DNA of 64,000 nt from assembly GCF_902686445.1 (NCBI RefSeq), contig NC_062224.1:47801156-47865155 (forward strand). The letters run 5' to 3'. The notes beneath the pieces were generated by a model that had not been told where the DNA came from, searched no databases, and saw only the letters and a list, made by a program, of their open reading frames with translations. This document shows positions 47,880 to 60,329 of the stretch, in pieces (the first letter of the stretch is position 1; each line of letters opens with the position of its first letter). The translations under genes were made by a program, and so were the position numbers. Origin of the DNA: Sciurus carolinensis (lineage: Eukaryota > Chordata > Mammalia > Rodentia > Sciuridae).

Positions 47880-48129
47880 TGAAGATAGAAGTAAAAGGAT
47901 AAAATGTCAGTTATTGCATTGATTGTAGTCAGACTTTGAGTTTATTTACCCTTTATATTGGTTTTTCTATGTCATTAATTTTTCATTGCTAATCATTTTT
48001 AAAAATATTTTTAAGACAAGTGTTTTTTTTGCCATTCTCTTTATTTCTTAACATAAATACTAAAGTATTTGGTAAAAATGGACTGAAATCTCCCCCTAGA
48101 AACAGATACCATCATACCGAGTTAAGAAA
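47880..48129. other. AT-rich unassigned sequence
   Basis: Nothing recognised. Confidence 0.35.
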
Positions 48130-48357
48130 ACAAGCTGGGCCCAGTGGTGCACACCTGTAATCCCTATAATCCCAGCAGTTTAGGAGGCTGAGGCAGGAGG
48201 ATCACTAGTTTAAAGCCAGCCTCAGTAACTTAGCAAGGCTTAAGCTACTTAGTGAGATCCTGTCTCAAAATAAAATATAAAAAGGACTGGGGATGTGGCT
48301 CAGTGGTTGAGCCCCCCTGGGTTCAATCCTCCATACCAGAAAAAAAAAAAAAAAAAG
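48130..48357 (+). mobile_element. Composite 7SL-ID SINE
   Basis: Sense 7SL half (ctgggcccagtggtgcacac ... gagatcctgtctcaaaataa) and sense ID half (gactggggatgtggctcagt ... gttcaatcctccatacc), A-tail. An internal micro-duplication (tccctataatcc) sits in the 7SL half. Confidence 0.95.
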
Positions 48358-48725
48358 TAGACAAAAGTCAGCTATGTTCTATCTATAAGAAATTCATTTA
48401 AAACAACATCATAAAGCAGGTTTGAAAACAGAAGGATGACAAAGAAATAGCAGGTAAACGCAAACAAAAAGAAAGGAAAACCAGGCAAAGTTAATGGGAC
48501 AAGATGAAATTAAGTTTGAAAGCAAAGATAAGATTATTACACAATGCTAATAAGATCAATTCATGGACAAAGCATAGCAGTCCTAGATATATATTTATCA
48601 ACACCTAGCAGCTAAATCTAAAAATAGCTGTAAGAAATGCAAAGGACTTGCTTATATGTATATTTAATTTTAAAAATGAAATTTTAGTACACTCCTGTGT
48701 AAGTTAGAAAATGAGTTCATCCACT

Positions 48726-48942
48726 TTTTTGGGAGGTGAGGGGTTAGGTACAGAGGATTGGACTCAGGGATACGTGACCACTGAGCCACATCCCCAGCCC
48801 TATTTTGTATTTTATTTTGAGACAGGGTCTCACTGAGTTGCTTAGGGCCTTGCTGTTACTGAGGCTAACTTTGAACTCACAATCCTCCTGCCTCAGCCTC
48901 CCAAGTAGCTGGGATTACAGGTGTGTGCCACCGTGCCCAGCA
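48726..48942 (-). mobile_element. Composite 7SL-ID SINE with target duplication
   Basis: Antisense ID half (ctgagccacatccccagccc) then antisense 7SL half (gagacagggtctcactgagt ... gtgtgtgccaccgtgcccag). Imperfect flanking repeats (agttcatccacttt at about 48712, agttcagccacttt at about 48944). Confidence 0.93.
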
Positions 48943-48959
48943 AGTTCAGCCACTTTAAC

Positions 48960-49640
48960 AGAACAAAATTATAGTAACTTAAAAATATGAAGTGATTTGG
49001 CTTCTCTTACACACAAAAGCTTGTGTTGTAGTGCCTTCAACAATGGCAGAACGGTAAGGTCCAGCCCTCCTTCACCACAGATACTTGCCTTAAAGATAAT
49101 AAGCCTTTATGAGAATTCCAGAAGCCAGAGTACTTCAGGCACATACCAAACCAAAGAGAAGCAAGGAAATTAAGTCCAACACTCTGGCTTTTCAGAGTAG
49201 TGGTTTCTGTCTTGCGTGAAACAGAGCTGGTGGGAAGCAGGCATACTTGGATACGTAGGGGCCCCTAAGAACACCCAGCTGAACACGAGGGGATCTGCAG
49301 TACCGCAGATGGGCACCAGGGGGAGGAAGAGATTATGAGCTTCCGTCAAAGAAGGGCACAGCTCTCCAACTGGACCTTTTCCTGCAGGAACCGCAGAAGA
49401 CGCGTCCCCAGAGAGGTTGGAGAGGCGAGGGGAGTATCTAGCCCAGCTCATTGACGAAGGCCTTCCTGTGTATGAAGCTGCTCATGAGAATATCCAGGCT
49501 TAAATTCTCAGCCACTCAGAAACCTACTGACAAGGTGGAAGAGAAACAGAGCGGTGCTATTAAGACTGAAGGACTGAATAAGAGAGACCTTAGAAATTAT
49601 GTTAATAAGAATGGCAAAAACAACAAAAATTAATGACATG
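48960..49640. other. Unassigned GC-moderate segment with short open frames
   Basis: Distinct from its AT-rich neighbours. A plus frame open from 49339 to the TAA at 49501-49503 (54 codons, no ATG) and a minus frame at 49170-49451 (93 codons) have no motif I recognise. It may be the 5' region of the decayed L1 that follows, or a pseudogene fragment. Confidence 0.3.
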
Positions 49641-50560
49641 GAAAACTCAATATGAAGGATAAATAAATCCAAGTCTAACTGTACAAATGAAATAATTTGT
49701 TCTCAATCTTAATTAAGGGAAAAAAGAAGGCAAGTGTAATTACAATATTATTAAGGAGAAAGAGAAATAACCACAAGTATGGAAAAGATTTTAAAAAAGA
49801 ATTATAAGAGAATACAGCATGAGATATAAGCAATCGATTTAAGGACCAAGAGGAAGGAGTATTCTTGAATAAAATTTAATATATAAAAATAACTGGATGT
49901 CAAACTCAAGTAGATGAATTGCCATATCAAAAGGATGACTATCAGGTACTGTAATAAAGGCAATAAGACAAGATGGTTTCCTAGGTGGTTTCTAGCTAAC
50001 TTAAAAAACAGATCATTAAATTCTAAGGAGTTTAAAAACATTCCAGACCATGGGGAACCAAAATGGACCACTCACTGCTTCATTTTATTAATTTGGTACA
50101 ACATTTTTAATACTATAATCTCATAAGATGGTGCAAAACTGTCATTCTTTAAGTAATAAACTATTGGATTTAATTAAATAAGAAAAGGAAATAAATGGCA
50201 CACACACATGAAGAGATAAAACTGTTTCTTTTAGTAATCATGTGACAGTTCACTTAGAAAACCTGAGACTATAGTAAAAATTGCCACTGATATTTTAAAT
50301 TTGCAAAAGGATATGGATAAAAGATAAATTTAGAAAAATTAATAGCTTTATTCATATTGGGAAAAAATGTCTTAAAAATGGAAATGAGAGAAACAGCTCC
50401 ATTCAGAACTTTGGAAAATCTATGTAGGACCTGGAAGAAATAGAACTGAAAACAAATCAAGATCAGAACAAAGAAAAATACACCTTGCTCTAGGATGGGA
50501 AGAGGTAATGATGTAAAAGTGAAAATTATGCTTAAAAACAATACAAATTTAGTGTACTGC
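49641..50560 (+). mobile_element. Heavily decayed L1-like sequence
   Basis: A-rich plus strand with spaced L1 ORF2-like words (gagataaaactgtttctttt, 'cacttagaaaacctgagact', 'aacagctccattcagaac'). Too decayed for a frame. Confidence 0.45.
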
Positions 50561-50605
50561 AATAGAAAATTTGTGTGTTTTAATTGAACAACAATATTTT
50601 TTAAA

Positions 50606-50806
50606 AACTTCTGAGCCCATCATGATGGAGCAGACCTGTAATTCCAGGGACTTGGGAGGCTGAAGTCAAAAGGATGGCAAATTCAAGGCCAGTTTGAACA
50701 ATTTAGCAAGACCCTGTCTCAAAACTGAAGAAAGATTGGTGATGTAGCTCAGTGGTAGAGCACCCCCTGAGTTCAATCCTCAGTATTTAAAAAAAAAAAA
50801 AAAAGT
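50606..50806 (+). mobile_element. Composite 7SL-ID SINE
   Basis: Sense 7SL half (tgagcccatcatgatggagc ... gcaagaccctgtctcaaaac) and sense ID half (gattggtgatgtagctcagt ... gagttcaatcctcagtattt), A-tail. Confidence 0.92.
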
Positions 50807-51411
50807 CTGATAAAAGTCTAGTTAAGTATGATAAAAAAAGAACACTAGTAAGAACTTGCTTCACTTGATATCAAAGTTACAATAATCATATTATGAACAG
50901 AATGAAGATTGTAGAATAAATCTAAAGTTAAATAAGAATTCAAAATATGGCAAAGTAGATCTTTTAATTCTTTATTAAGAAGTTACTTTTTTCAAGTCTT
51001 AAACTAAAATTTTAAGATTATGTTGTTCCTTCATAGGTCCATTTTAGTCCAAAATGTGGATGATTTTATTTTTTAGTACATTGACTGAAATAATTCTAAA
51101 ACTGACACTGTATAGTTACTCTTTGAACTGGTCAAAATGGGACAAAAGCCTCCTGGGTAAAACTCCAATTTTATAAAACAGTATTTCTCTTTCTAAACCC
51201 TAATCTATTGATCAAAGGAAGAACATTATTGGAGGAAAGACTTCAGTGTATCCAAAATTGTATCCATTCCTTGGTCTGGTTGCCAAGACTTCCTCTTCTT
51301 GCCTGAGGTCGACTGTAGCCTCAGTTCACTTGTAGTAGAACTACTTTTCAATCTGAAGATAGCACATTTTCCATTCAGCTAACACTCTCAATCCAGCATC
51401 CGCAGTACCTC
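50807..51411. other. AT-rich unassigned sequence
   Basis: No gene or named repeat. Confidence 0.35.
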
Positions 51412-51783
51412 ATGATTGTTTCTATAGTTTGAAAAGCACCTATGACCAGAACTCCCATACCAGATCCTGACATAATATTATTTATTGGTGGATCTTAAAA
51501 TTGGGTTGTTAAGAGTGATTAATGTATTTCTCGTGGGACTGGATTAGTTAGTGACTGGGTGGTATAAAGTGAGGAAGCCCTTTGTGCATGCTGCTTCTTT
51601 ATGTGCCTGCTTGCTCTTCTGACTTCTGCCATATTATGAAACCTCAGAAGGATTTCACCATATAGGGACACTAATCTTGGACTGTTCAACCTCTAGAACT
51701 ATGAGTCAAAATAAACTTCTTTCCTTTATAAATTATCCAGTCTCAGGTACTCTGTTATAGCAACAGAAAATGGATTAAGATAT
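51412..51783 (+). mobile_element. MST/MLT-like MaLR LTR
   Basis: The 3' half is diagnostic: 'gaactatgagtcaaaataaa', 'tttcctttataaattatcca', 'gtctcaggtactctgttata' and terminal 'gaaaatggattaaga'. The 5' edge is approximate. Confidence 0.75.
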
Positions 51784-52469
51784 GCTACATGGGCTGCTAT
51801 GATAAAAGTCCTTATATAAAAATTTCATGAGAACAAAATTAAAAAAATCTATGAAGAGTTTCAAGGATTCCATCATGAAGGCACAAAAACTGATCTGCAA
51901 TTCTGAACAGTCACACTGAAAATGATAAAATCATAATATTCCTGAGGATAGGATCTGGCAAAACCAGGGTGGCCACCTGGTAGTCACAGATAGAGGCAAA
52001 TTCATACTTGTTAAAATTCCCTATTAGAAAATGGAAGACATCACGGTAGAGACAAATAGTTTTTGCTATAGAAAAAACACTGATGAAGATATATTTCTAA
52101 GACAGCATAGGATTTGGATAACTCATCATGCCTATCACCTATATAGTTGTGGAAAAATTGAGAATGAGAAGCATGAAATAGAAACACTTCCTAAGAAGTC
52201 CATCAAGCATCTTCTAAGGGATTTTCTACTGTTTTCTCCCTTGATAAGTTTTGAGTATCAAACCCATTTTGGGGTGGGAGGGGGGCAATAAATTGAAGTA
52301 TTCTCTTTCTAAAAGTCACAGAAGTCACATTGGCTAAAAAGTTATCATAGTTTATGTCACCTAATTAGATAATTTGAACTTGTCTATCCAATGATAGGGA
52401 CATATTTTATAGGGGAAGTTGTTTATATATTATGCAAGGCTTTGCCTCCTGTGTATGTGTGTGTGAGTG
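51784..52469. other. Unassigned sequence before the provirus
   Basis: A plus frame of 86 codons (52031-52291) shows no recognised domain. Confidence 0.3.
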
Positions 52470-52553
52470 TGCACCACACTTGCTGGAAGTTGAACCCAGC
52501 ACCCCCGACATGCTAAGCATATGCTCTACCACTGGGCTATATCCCCAGCCCTA
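52470..52553 (-). mobile_element. ID-type SINE
   Basis: Antisense body: ttgctggaagttgaacccag, then ccactgggctatatccccag. A short TG-rich stretch precedes it. Confidence 0.88.
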
Positions 52554-52632
52554 AGGTTTTGCTTGTTAGAAATTTCACTGTCCTTATCATCACCAATTGA
52601 TGGGATGGGGGCAACAACTAGAATATTAAAGA

Positions 52633-53016
52633 TGTGAGAACCCAGAAACCGCTCCAGATGTGGGAACTCACATAAGAGAGTTTATTAAGTAAACAGGCAG
52701 AGTGTCTCCCTGAAGGGTAAGAGAGAAAATGAGAGGAAAAGAGAGAGAGAGAGAGAGCATGAACACAAGAGAGAGTGAAAGCCATGAGGAGAGAGCATGA
52801 AAGCAAGGAGGAGAGAGAGAAAATGGTGCAGGAGCTTCTTCTAAATATTGGAATTTTGTGGGCTAACAAGGGACCAATGACTGAGAAGGAGACTTGCAGG
52901 CTGACTAATGGACCAATAGCTAGCTAGGATGTTCACAGACTGACAAGCTAAGTTGTAAGATGGGAGGGGGAGAAATGGCTGCAGCATAAAGGGCAGGGGA
53001 GCAGCTTTATAGTATA
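52633..53016 (-). mobile_element. 3' LTR of the provirus
   Basis: 384 bp; on + it begins tgtgagaacccagaaaccgc and ends atagtata. AATAAA on the minus strand at 52686-52681. The (GA)n tract is much shorter here (about 52738-52758) than in the 5' LTR. Confidence 0.93.
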
Positions 53017-53040
53017 TTCCCCTGTTTTTGTTTTTATAAG
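53017..53040 (-). promoter_or_regulatory. Polypurine tract before the 3' LTR
   Basis: The minus strand reads A-rich sequence ending ACAGGGGAA directly before the LTR start TATACTAT. This matches the expected position of the plus-strand primer site. Confidence 0.75.
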
Positions 53041-55161
53041 AAGATCTTTTGTTCTCCAGTTCTCTCCCCCATTATCTCTCCTTCCTGCCTTTGTGACTAG
53101 GCCTGGTTTTGCAGGTGAGATGTAAAAAGAAGTGGATGGAGCAGAGGGAGAGCCAAAGTAATTCAGCCAGGCATGGGCCCAGGGGGTGTTAATTAGCAGC
53201 TCCTTGCTTGCAGTCCTTGATAAGGGCAGAGAAATTTGGTAATCAATGGGCTCCGAAGATCCTTGACATTCCATTCTCCCAGAGGCAGTCTCCAACTTCC
53301 AGACTTCCAGAGGCAGATGGCTTTCATGGCCTCCATTTCCTTGATTTGTCCAATCCCCTATTTCTACACTAACTGCCTGTTCCCAATTCTGGCTTCTTTC
53401 TCCCCGTCTAGTTTTAGGAACTCCTTACTGCTGTAGGGAAAGGGGGCAATGACCACTCTGACTTCTTCTAGCTGGAAGGGGGCAGCATGGGGCAAGCAGT
53501 TTGGAGTTCTCTTTTAAAAATTGGGTCAATCAAGGGGTCCATGGTAGAAGTCTGGCTGGGGAGGAGCAGGTTGTAAAGGCATCTGGGGGTGGGTGCTTCT
53601 ATGAGAGAAGAACAAAAAGACATGAGTACTGAAATGAGATTAATACAAAATAAATGTTGCAGAATCTGAAACATGTCAATGAATATCATAAAGATGACAG
53701 AAGTCAATAATGCCTCACCAGGAGGTGGAAGAACTGAGAAACTTTTCCCATAACAAGGCCTAACAAAGGTTGGAGAGGACAAGGCCTTTATTTGCTTTAT
53801 TTGGGAACTTTAACATTATCCAGGTTATCAGGAATGTAAACACAACATTTAACTCTTACTGTCATTAATGTCCCCAGAAAATATAGTTAAGCTACATAAT
53901 GTCAGCTGAATTTTATAAAACATCCTTTTATTGGTATAACCTGTGTTTAGTAGAGATCCCTATATTTCTGTTACTTAGGGCTAGATAATCTTACTAGCGA
54001 ACATAAGTTAAGCCTACCTGTGTAGCTTAGGAAGTTCTGTAGGCCTTAAACTGACTAAAAATTTCTGGCTCTGGCACTTTCTCCTGATAGTTATCAGGCA
54101 CATTTCCCTAAGAATCTCTCTTTTGTAGCTTCCAGCCTTTATTCTAGTGGGCTAACATAAGAGTATATTTTAAGTTATATTTAACTATTTTTTCTTTTAA
54201 ATGCCTAAGAATGGCTATATTTTGGTTTTAACTGTTTTGCTAGGTGTTTAAGATCAAACTGGTAAAATTGACTTGTTCCTGTCTGTTAAGAGTCAGCTGA
54301 GTTCCCACAGGGGTCACTCATGGAGAACTTGAGAGCAGCTTCTTAGCTCCTTTAGTGTCATTCGCTAGGTAGGGTCTCCTTGGTGAAGTGACTTCCCTTG
54401 GAAGCATCAGGGATGTCTCCCATTTTCCATGATCCTCCTCTGCAGCAGGTGCACTGATTGGCTTTTCATCCTCCAGTGGTCTCATCAATCTCCCTGATTG
54501 GGAGGTCGTGTGGCCCAGAGTTGCAAAGCTACTTAGAGAAGTTCTCTTGTTCCCTGGGTTCAGGCTGACACTGAGGGCAAGATCCAAATACTGGTTTTTC
54601 TTGGCCTCTGTATTTAATCTCAATCTCTAAGTTTGATCTTAACCATCAAGTAAGCCAGTCTCACCAGTTATAAAGTAAGAGTACTGGGCTTTAACTTTAA
54701 TGTTTTTTAATTTACAGTTATTTACCCCCTTTTATCTAATTGGGGTCTATATTATCTGTCCTATCGGTGATGGTTTACTATTTCAAGTTAATTTATGGTG
54801 TTTGCTCTTGAAGCTGTAATTCTGCAAAAAATTAATCAGACAACAGTTACAGAGTTTACAAGGAAAATACAAAATGGAGTCACCAACAGTAAAACATTTA
54901 GTTTGTGTAATAGCTATCTCAAATTTTGACTGAGTTACACATTATGTCCCCTGTTTGAGATCACAGTAATTTTACAACAAGAACCAAACTTTTCACTATA
55001 ATTTTAAATAAGCTGAAGTCTGGCTTATTTTGGAGTCACTCTAACATGGATTAAGATGGGAGGAAGAGCCTTATCTCAGGTAAGGTGTGGCTCTTTACAA
55101 ATCTTAAGTGAAGTGTTCTAATTCTGATGTTGATCTTTGTTTCTTCCTTAAATGTCATTTT
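53041..55161 (-). pseudogene. Provirus internal region, 3' half
   Basis: Minus-strand open frames of about 100 codons (53782-53468, 54623-54318) lie where an envelope region would be expected. I recognise no retroviral domain in them. The sequence is interrupted on its 5' side by the L1 insertion. Confidence 0.4.
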
Positions 55162-57740
55162 AAGAAGTATACAGATTCATTTACATGCAGTCAATTGCTT
55201 TTTAAAACACAGCGGTAGAGTTGAGGAGGTGAGACACAGACAATCCACACCCCCAAAACCAAAAATATTTACCACTAGGCCTTTTATAAAATACGTTGGC
55301 TGATTCCTGCTTGACACCCAGACTCTTGAGTTAAATTTTGATTCTTACGTATAATATTTGAGTTGCCTTGAGAAAGTTCTTTAGTATTATCATGAAGAAA
55401 CTCACACTTCCTCCCACTTCCCTATCATGAAGAATGAACTGGGGGAGGTTTCAAGATGGCGGACTAGAGGGTGGCTGCATTTCATGTTGCTCCAGGACTC
55501 AGGATTCAAAAGAGGAGATAGTGAGAGACTTGGGACCAACTCAAAGCCGCCGGGTGAAATACAAAACATAATTAGAAGCTATTTTGAAAATCTATACTCC
55601 AACAAAATAGAAAATTTCGAAGACATTAACAGGTTTCTAGAGACATATGAATTGCCTAAACTGAACGAGGAGGACATACACAATTTAAATAGGCCAATTT
55701 CAAGTAATGAAATAGAAGAAGTCATCAAAAGCCTACCAACAAAGAAAAGTCCAGGACCAGATGGGTTCTCAGCCGAGTTCTACAAAACCTTTAAAGAAGA
55801 GCTCATTCTAATACTTCTCAAAGTATTCCATGAAATAGAAGAGGAGGGAACCCTCCCAAACTCATTCTATGAAGCCAATATTACCCTGATACTAAACCAG
55901 AGAGAGACACATTGAGGAAAGAAAATTTCAGACCAATATCCTTAATGAACATGAATGCAAAAATTCTCAACAAAATTTTAGCAAATTGCATACAAAAACA
56001 TATTAAAAAGATAGTGCACCATGATCAAGTGGGTTTCATCCCAGGGATACAAGGTTGGTTCAGCATCAGGAAATCAATAAATGTAATTCACCATATCAAT
56101 AGACTTAAAGTCAAGAATCACATGATTATTTCAATAGATGCAGAAAAAGCATTTGATAAAATACAGCACCCCTTTATGCTCAAAACACTAGAAAAAATAG
56201 GGATAGTGGGAACATTCCTTAACATTGTAAAGGCCATCTATGCCAAACCCATGGCTAATATCATTCTAAATGGTGAAAAACTGAAAGCATTCCCCTAAAA
56301 ACTGGAACAAGGCAGGGATGCCCTCTTTCACCACTTCTATTCAATATTGTCCTTGAAACTCTAGCCAGAACAATTAGACAGACCAAAGAAATTAAAGGGA
56401 TACTAATAGGAAAAGAAGAACTCAAACTATCCCTATTTGCTGATGATATGATTATATACTTAGAAGAACCAGGAAATTCCACCAGAAAACTTTTAGAATT
56501 CATAAGTGAATTCAGTAAAGTAGCAGGATATAAGATCAATGAACATAACTCTAATATATTTTTATACATAAGTGATGAATCTTCAGAAAGAGAAGTTAGG
56601 AAAACTACCCCATTCACAATAGCATCGAAAAAAATAAAATACTTGGGAATCAATCTCACAAAAGAGGTGAAAGACCTCTACAATGAGAACTACAGAACGC
56701 TAAAGAAAGAAATTAAAGAAAACCTTAGAAGATGCAAAGATTTCCCGTGTTCTTGGATAGGAAGAATTAATATTGTCAAAATGGCCATACTACCAAAAGT
56801 GCTATACAGATTCAATGCAATTCCAATTAAAATCCCAATGATATACCTTACAGAAATATAGCAAGCAATTATGAAATTCATCTGGAAGAATAAAAAACCC
56901 AGAATAGCTAAAGCAATCCTTAGCAGAAAGAGTGAAGCAGGGGGTATCGCAATACCAGATCTTCAACTCTACTACAAAGCAATAGTAACAAAAACGGCAT
57001 GGTATTGGTAGCAAAATAGAAAGGTAGATCAATGGTACAGAATAGAGGACACGGACACAAACCCAAATAAATACAATTTTCTCATACTAGACAAAGAGGC
57101 CAAAAATATGCAATGGAAAAAAGATAGCCTCTTCAACAAATGGTGCTGGGAGAATTGGAAATCCATATGCAACAGAATGAAACTAAACCCATATCTCTCA
57201 GCATGCACGAAATAAACTCAAAATGGATTAAGGACCTCAGAATCAGACCAGAGACCTTGCATCTTATAGAAAAAAAAGTAGGTCCAGAGCTTCAACATGT
57301 CAGCTTAGGACCAGACTTCCTCAACAGGACTCCCATAGTACAAGAAATAAAAGCAAGAATCAATAACTGGGATAGATTCAAACTAAAAAGCTTTCTCTCA
57401 GCAAAGGAAACTATCAGCAATGCGAAGAAAAAGCCTACAGAGTGGGAGAAAATCTTTGCCAATCATACTTCAGATAGAGCACTAATCTCCAGAATCTATA
57501 AAGAACTCAAAAAACTCTACACCAAGAATGCAAATAATCCAATCGACAAATGGGCTAAGGAAATGAATAGACACTTCACAGAAGAAGATCTACAAGCAAT
57601 CAACAAACATATGGAAAAATGTTCAACATCTCTAGTAATAAGAGAAATGCAAATCAAAACCACCCTAAGATTCCATCTCACCCCAATTAGAATGGCGATT
57701 ATCAAGAATACAAGCAACAACAGGTGTTGTCGAGGATGTG

Positions 57741-57780
57741 GGGAGAAAAGTACACTCATAGGGAGAAAAGTACACTCATA
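57741..57780 (+). repeat. Exact 20-bp tandem duplication in L1 ORF2
   Basis: gggagaaaagtacactcata occurs twice back to back. A 20-bp gain is not a multiple of three and accounts for the frame change between 57140-57805 and 57805-58182. Confidence 0.95.
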
Positions 57781-58187
57781 CATTGCTGGTAGGGCTGAAA
57801 ATTAGTGCAGCCACTCTGGAAAGCAGTGTGGAGATTCCTTAGAAAACTTGGAATGGAACCACCATTTGACCCAGCTATCCCACTCCTTGGCCTATACCCA
57901 AAGGACTTAAAATCAGCATACTACAGAGATACAGCCACATCAATGTTCATATCTGCTCAGTTCACAATAGCCAGATTGTGGAACCAACCTAGATGTCCTT
58001 CAATTGATGAATGGATAAAGAAACTGTGGTATGTATATACAATGGAATATTACTCAGCCATAAAGAATGATAAAATTATGGCATTTGCAGGCAAATGGAT
58101 GAAATTAGAGAATATCATGCTAAGTGAGATAAGCCAATCCCAAAAAACCAAAGGACAAATGATATTGCTAATAAGTGGATGATGACA

Positions 58188-58316
58188 CATAATGAGGAGT
58201 GGGAGGGGTTAGTGTTAGGGTTAGAGTTAGGGTTAGGGAGGGGGCAAGAATGGAGGAAGGAAGGACTGTATAGAGGGAAAAGAGGGGTGGGAGGGGTGGG
58301 GGGAAGGGAAAAAATA
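58188..58316 (+). repeat. G-rich L1 3' UTR tract with TTAGGG-like units
   Basis: Several ttagggtt/ttaggg words at about 58208-58240, followed by purine-rich GGGAGGGG blocks. A G-rich tract is a known feature of L1 3' UTRs and could form G-quadruplexes. Confidence 0.85.
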
Positions 58317-58450
58317 ACAGAACGAATCAAACAACATTACCCTATGTAAATTTATGATTACACAAATGGTATGCCTTTACACCATGTACAGAGAAACAAC
58401 ATGTATCCCATTTGTTTACAATAAAATTAAATTAAAAAAAGAAGTATACA

Positions 58451-60283
58451 TTTATTAATTCCTGAGTCTATATGAACATTAGTTAACACAATTTAACAAC
58501 GTATCTAAAACATGGTTTAAAGGCTGAGAGAGCTTTTAACTTTCCCTTTGTGTGGCAAAATGATGAAATGCTTTCATGTTTCATGATATTAACCTTTAAA
58601 CAAATCAGGCTCTCACTAACTCTTAGAAATATATTTACATTTAAATTTTTTATCTCAGTGTAAAAAGTAATAAATTTTATATATACCCTATTGATAACAG
58701 GTCCTAAAACAGAACATTAAATGATAGAAATAAATCCCCAATAAAATTTAACCTTTATAAGTTTAAAATTACCATTGCAGACAAGTTTAGTTTGGAGAAT
58801 AGCAGCTTGATAAATTTTCTGCTTTAAAGGTTGTATACCTGGAAAATATGAACACATTTAATATACAAAGAATGACAATTCCACAATCACTTTTATATTA
58901 CTAAATTTAGTTTTTGAAGAAAAATTTAGACTCTGTAACATAGTACAATACTCTAACAGTTCTTTAACCATAATTGTAAAAACCTCAATATTTAAGATTA
59001 ATTGTTCTAAAGAATAAAACTTAACAGACATAATGTTAAGAGTAAATTCGTGTTTCTAAGAAATTCTTTTCATTTTAACATATAGATTAAATTTTGATTT
59101 ATATCAGTACATTAGTATTTAACCTTAGGAAAAACCTTAAATAGCTTTGACTGATTGTCTCACATACATATAACCAACTTAGTTACACACAAACTTGTTG
59201 AAATTTGCCCTTTATTTACACACAGACTTTATTAGCTCTTACTTAGACCCTCATGTATTTTATCACATAAGCACTTTCTTACCCAGAAACATTTTGTTCT
59301 TCACTAAATACATTTCCATATTTAGAACCTTTTATTTTCTCTTTCCTATCTATTGACCCCTTTTTGTTCACATTCTGAAACAACTCTTATGAAATTTCTG
59401 AATTTAAATAAAATAAATTGCTCCATTTTAAAAAGATTAAACATTTTGTTATTTATAGTATTTTAATTGAGACACAGTTGAAACTTTTGGAGCCCTTTGT
59501 ACATAGAATTGTACCTGTTAGGACATAACTCTAAGTAAACTTGTTTTTAGTAATAACACTTTTTTATTTACCAATCTATGAAAACACCAATAATGTTTAA
59601 GTATGTTACCCCATGGAATTTAAGGAGTTAAAGAGTACTCAATGTTATTTAATAATTAGCATTTTAACTTTGTAAATTAATCAGATGTCTCTAACAAACA
59701 CATTTGTGTAATCCCATACATTTCAACTCTAATTCACTCATCTTATTGTAAAAAAAACAAAAAAAAACAAAAAAAAACCAAGATATCAGACAAGTGTATT
59801 AAACAGTATTTGCCATCTCTTTCCTGTTGAAGAAAAGTCCTAGAAAAAAATGATGTTAGACATTTTATAAACATCAACATTTTATTAGTTTGACCACCTA
59901 GAGACTTGTGAGTTAATTTTAAAGACATTTTACTTTTATTAGTTTACCCAATTTAAATTGAACCTTTTTAAATCATGTGAATTAAAGGTATTAGGATCCA
60001 TTTTTTAAATTTTAATTTTATGCATGCTTATATTTAGTTGCACATAGACAGACAACATGATATACACAACACAAAAGCAAGGGCCTTGTAATGTTTATCA
60101 CCATTGCAATGTAACAGATGTGTATCTGTAGAGTTGGATAAAAAGAACTGATCAAAAAAATTCATGAGCTCAAACAAATATATAATTTAAGGGGAAAAAA
60201 AAGAGTCCTGGAAAAATGATATGGTCATTAATTACTTTAGTAAAGCACCATAAAATTTACTTTTGCTGGAGTTCAGGTAAAAC

Positions 60284-60329
<46 letters not shown>

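Larger units (their letters stand above)
55174..58438 (+). mobile_element. Broken sciurid L1 nested in the provirus
   Basis: A plus-strand L1 lies antisense to the provirus. A 12-bp repeat (aagaagtataca) lies at 55162-55173 and 58439-58450. The first ~267 bp are not recognisable as L1. The L1 5' end (gggggaggtttcaagatggc) begins at about 55440. It is followed after only ~120 bp by the middle of ORF2, so ORF1 and the endonuclease domain are missing. Reverse-transcriptase and C-terminal ORF2 segments follow in different frames (55427-55915, 55912-56298, 56448-56861, 57140-57805, 57805-58182), including an FADDM-type catalytic motif near 56440. The 3' UTR is G-rich and ends at an AATAAA-like A-rich tail. 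ORF2 is non-functional. Confidence 0.88.

Noticed and set aside
55427..58182. Several plus-strand frames of 125-221 codons as host genes
   Set aside because: All are pieces of L1 ORF2 in shifting frames.
58200..58245. TTAGGG-like words as an interstitial telomere repeat
   Set aside because: Only a few imperfect units, located inside the L1 3' UTR G-rich tract.
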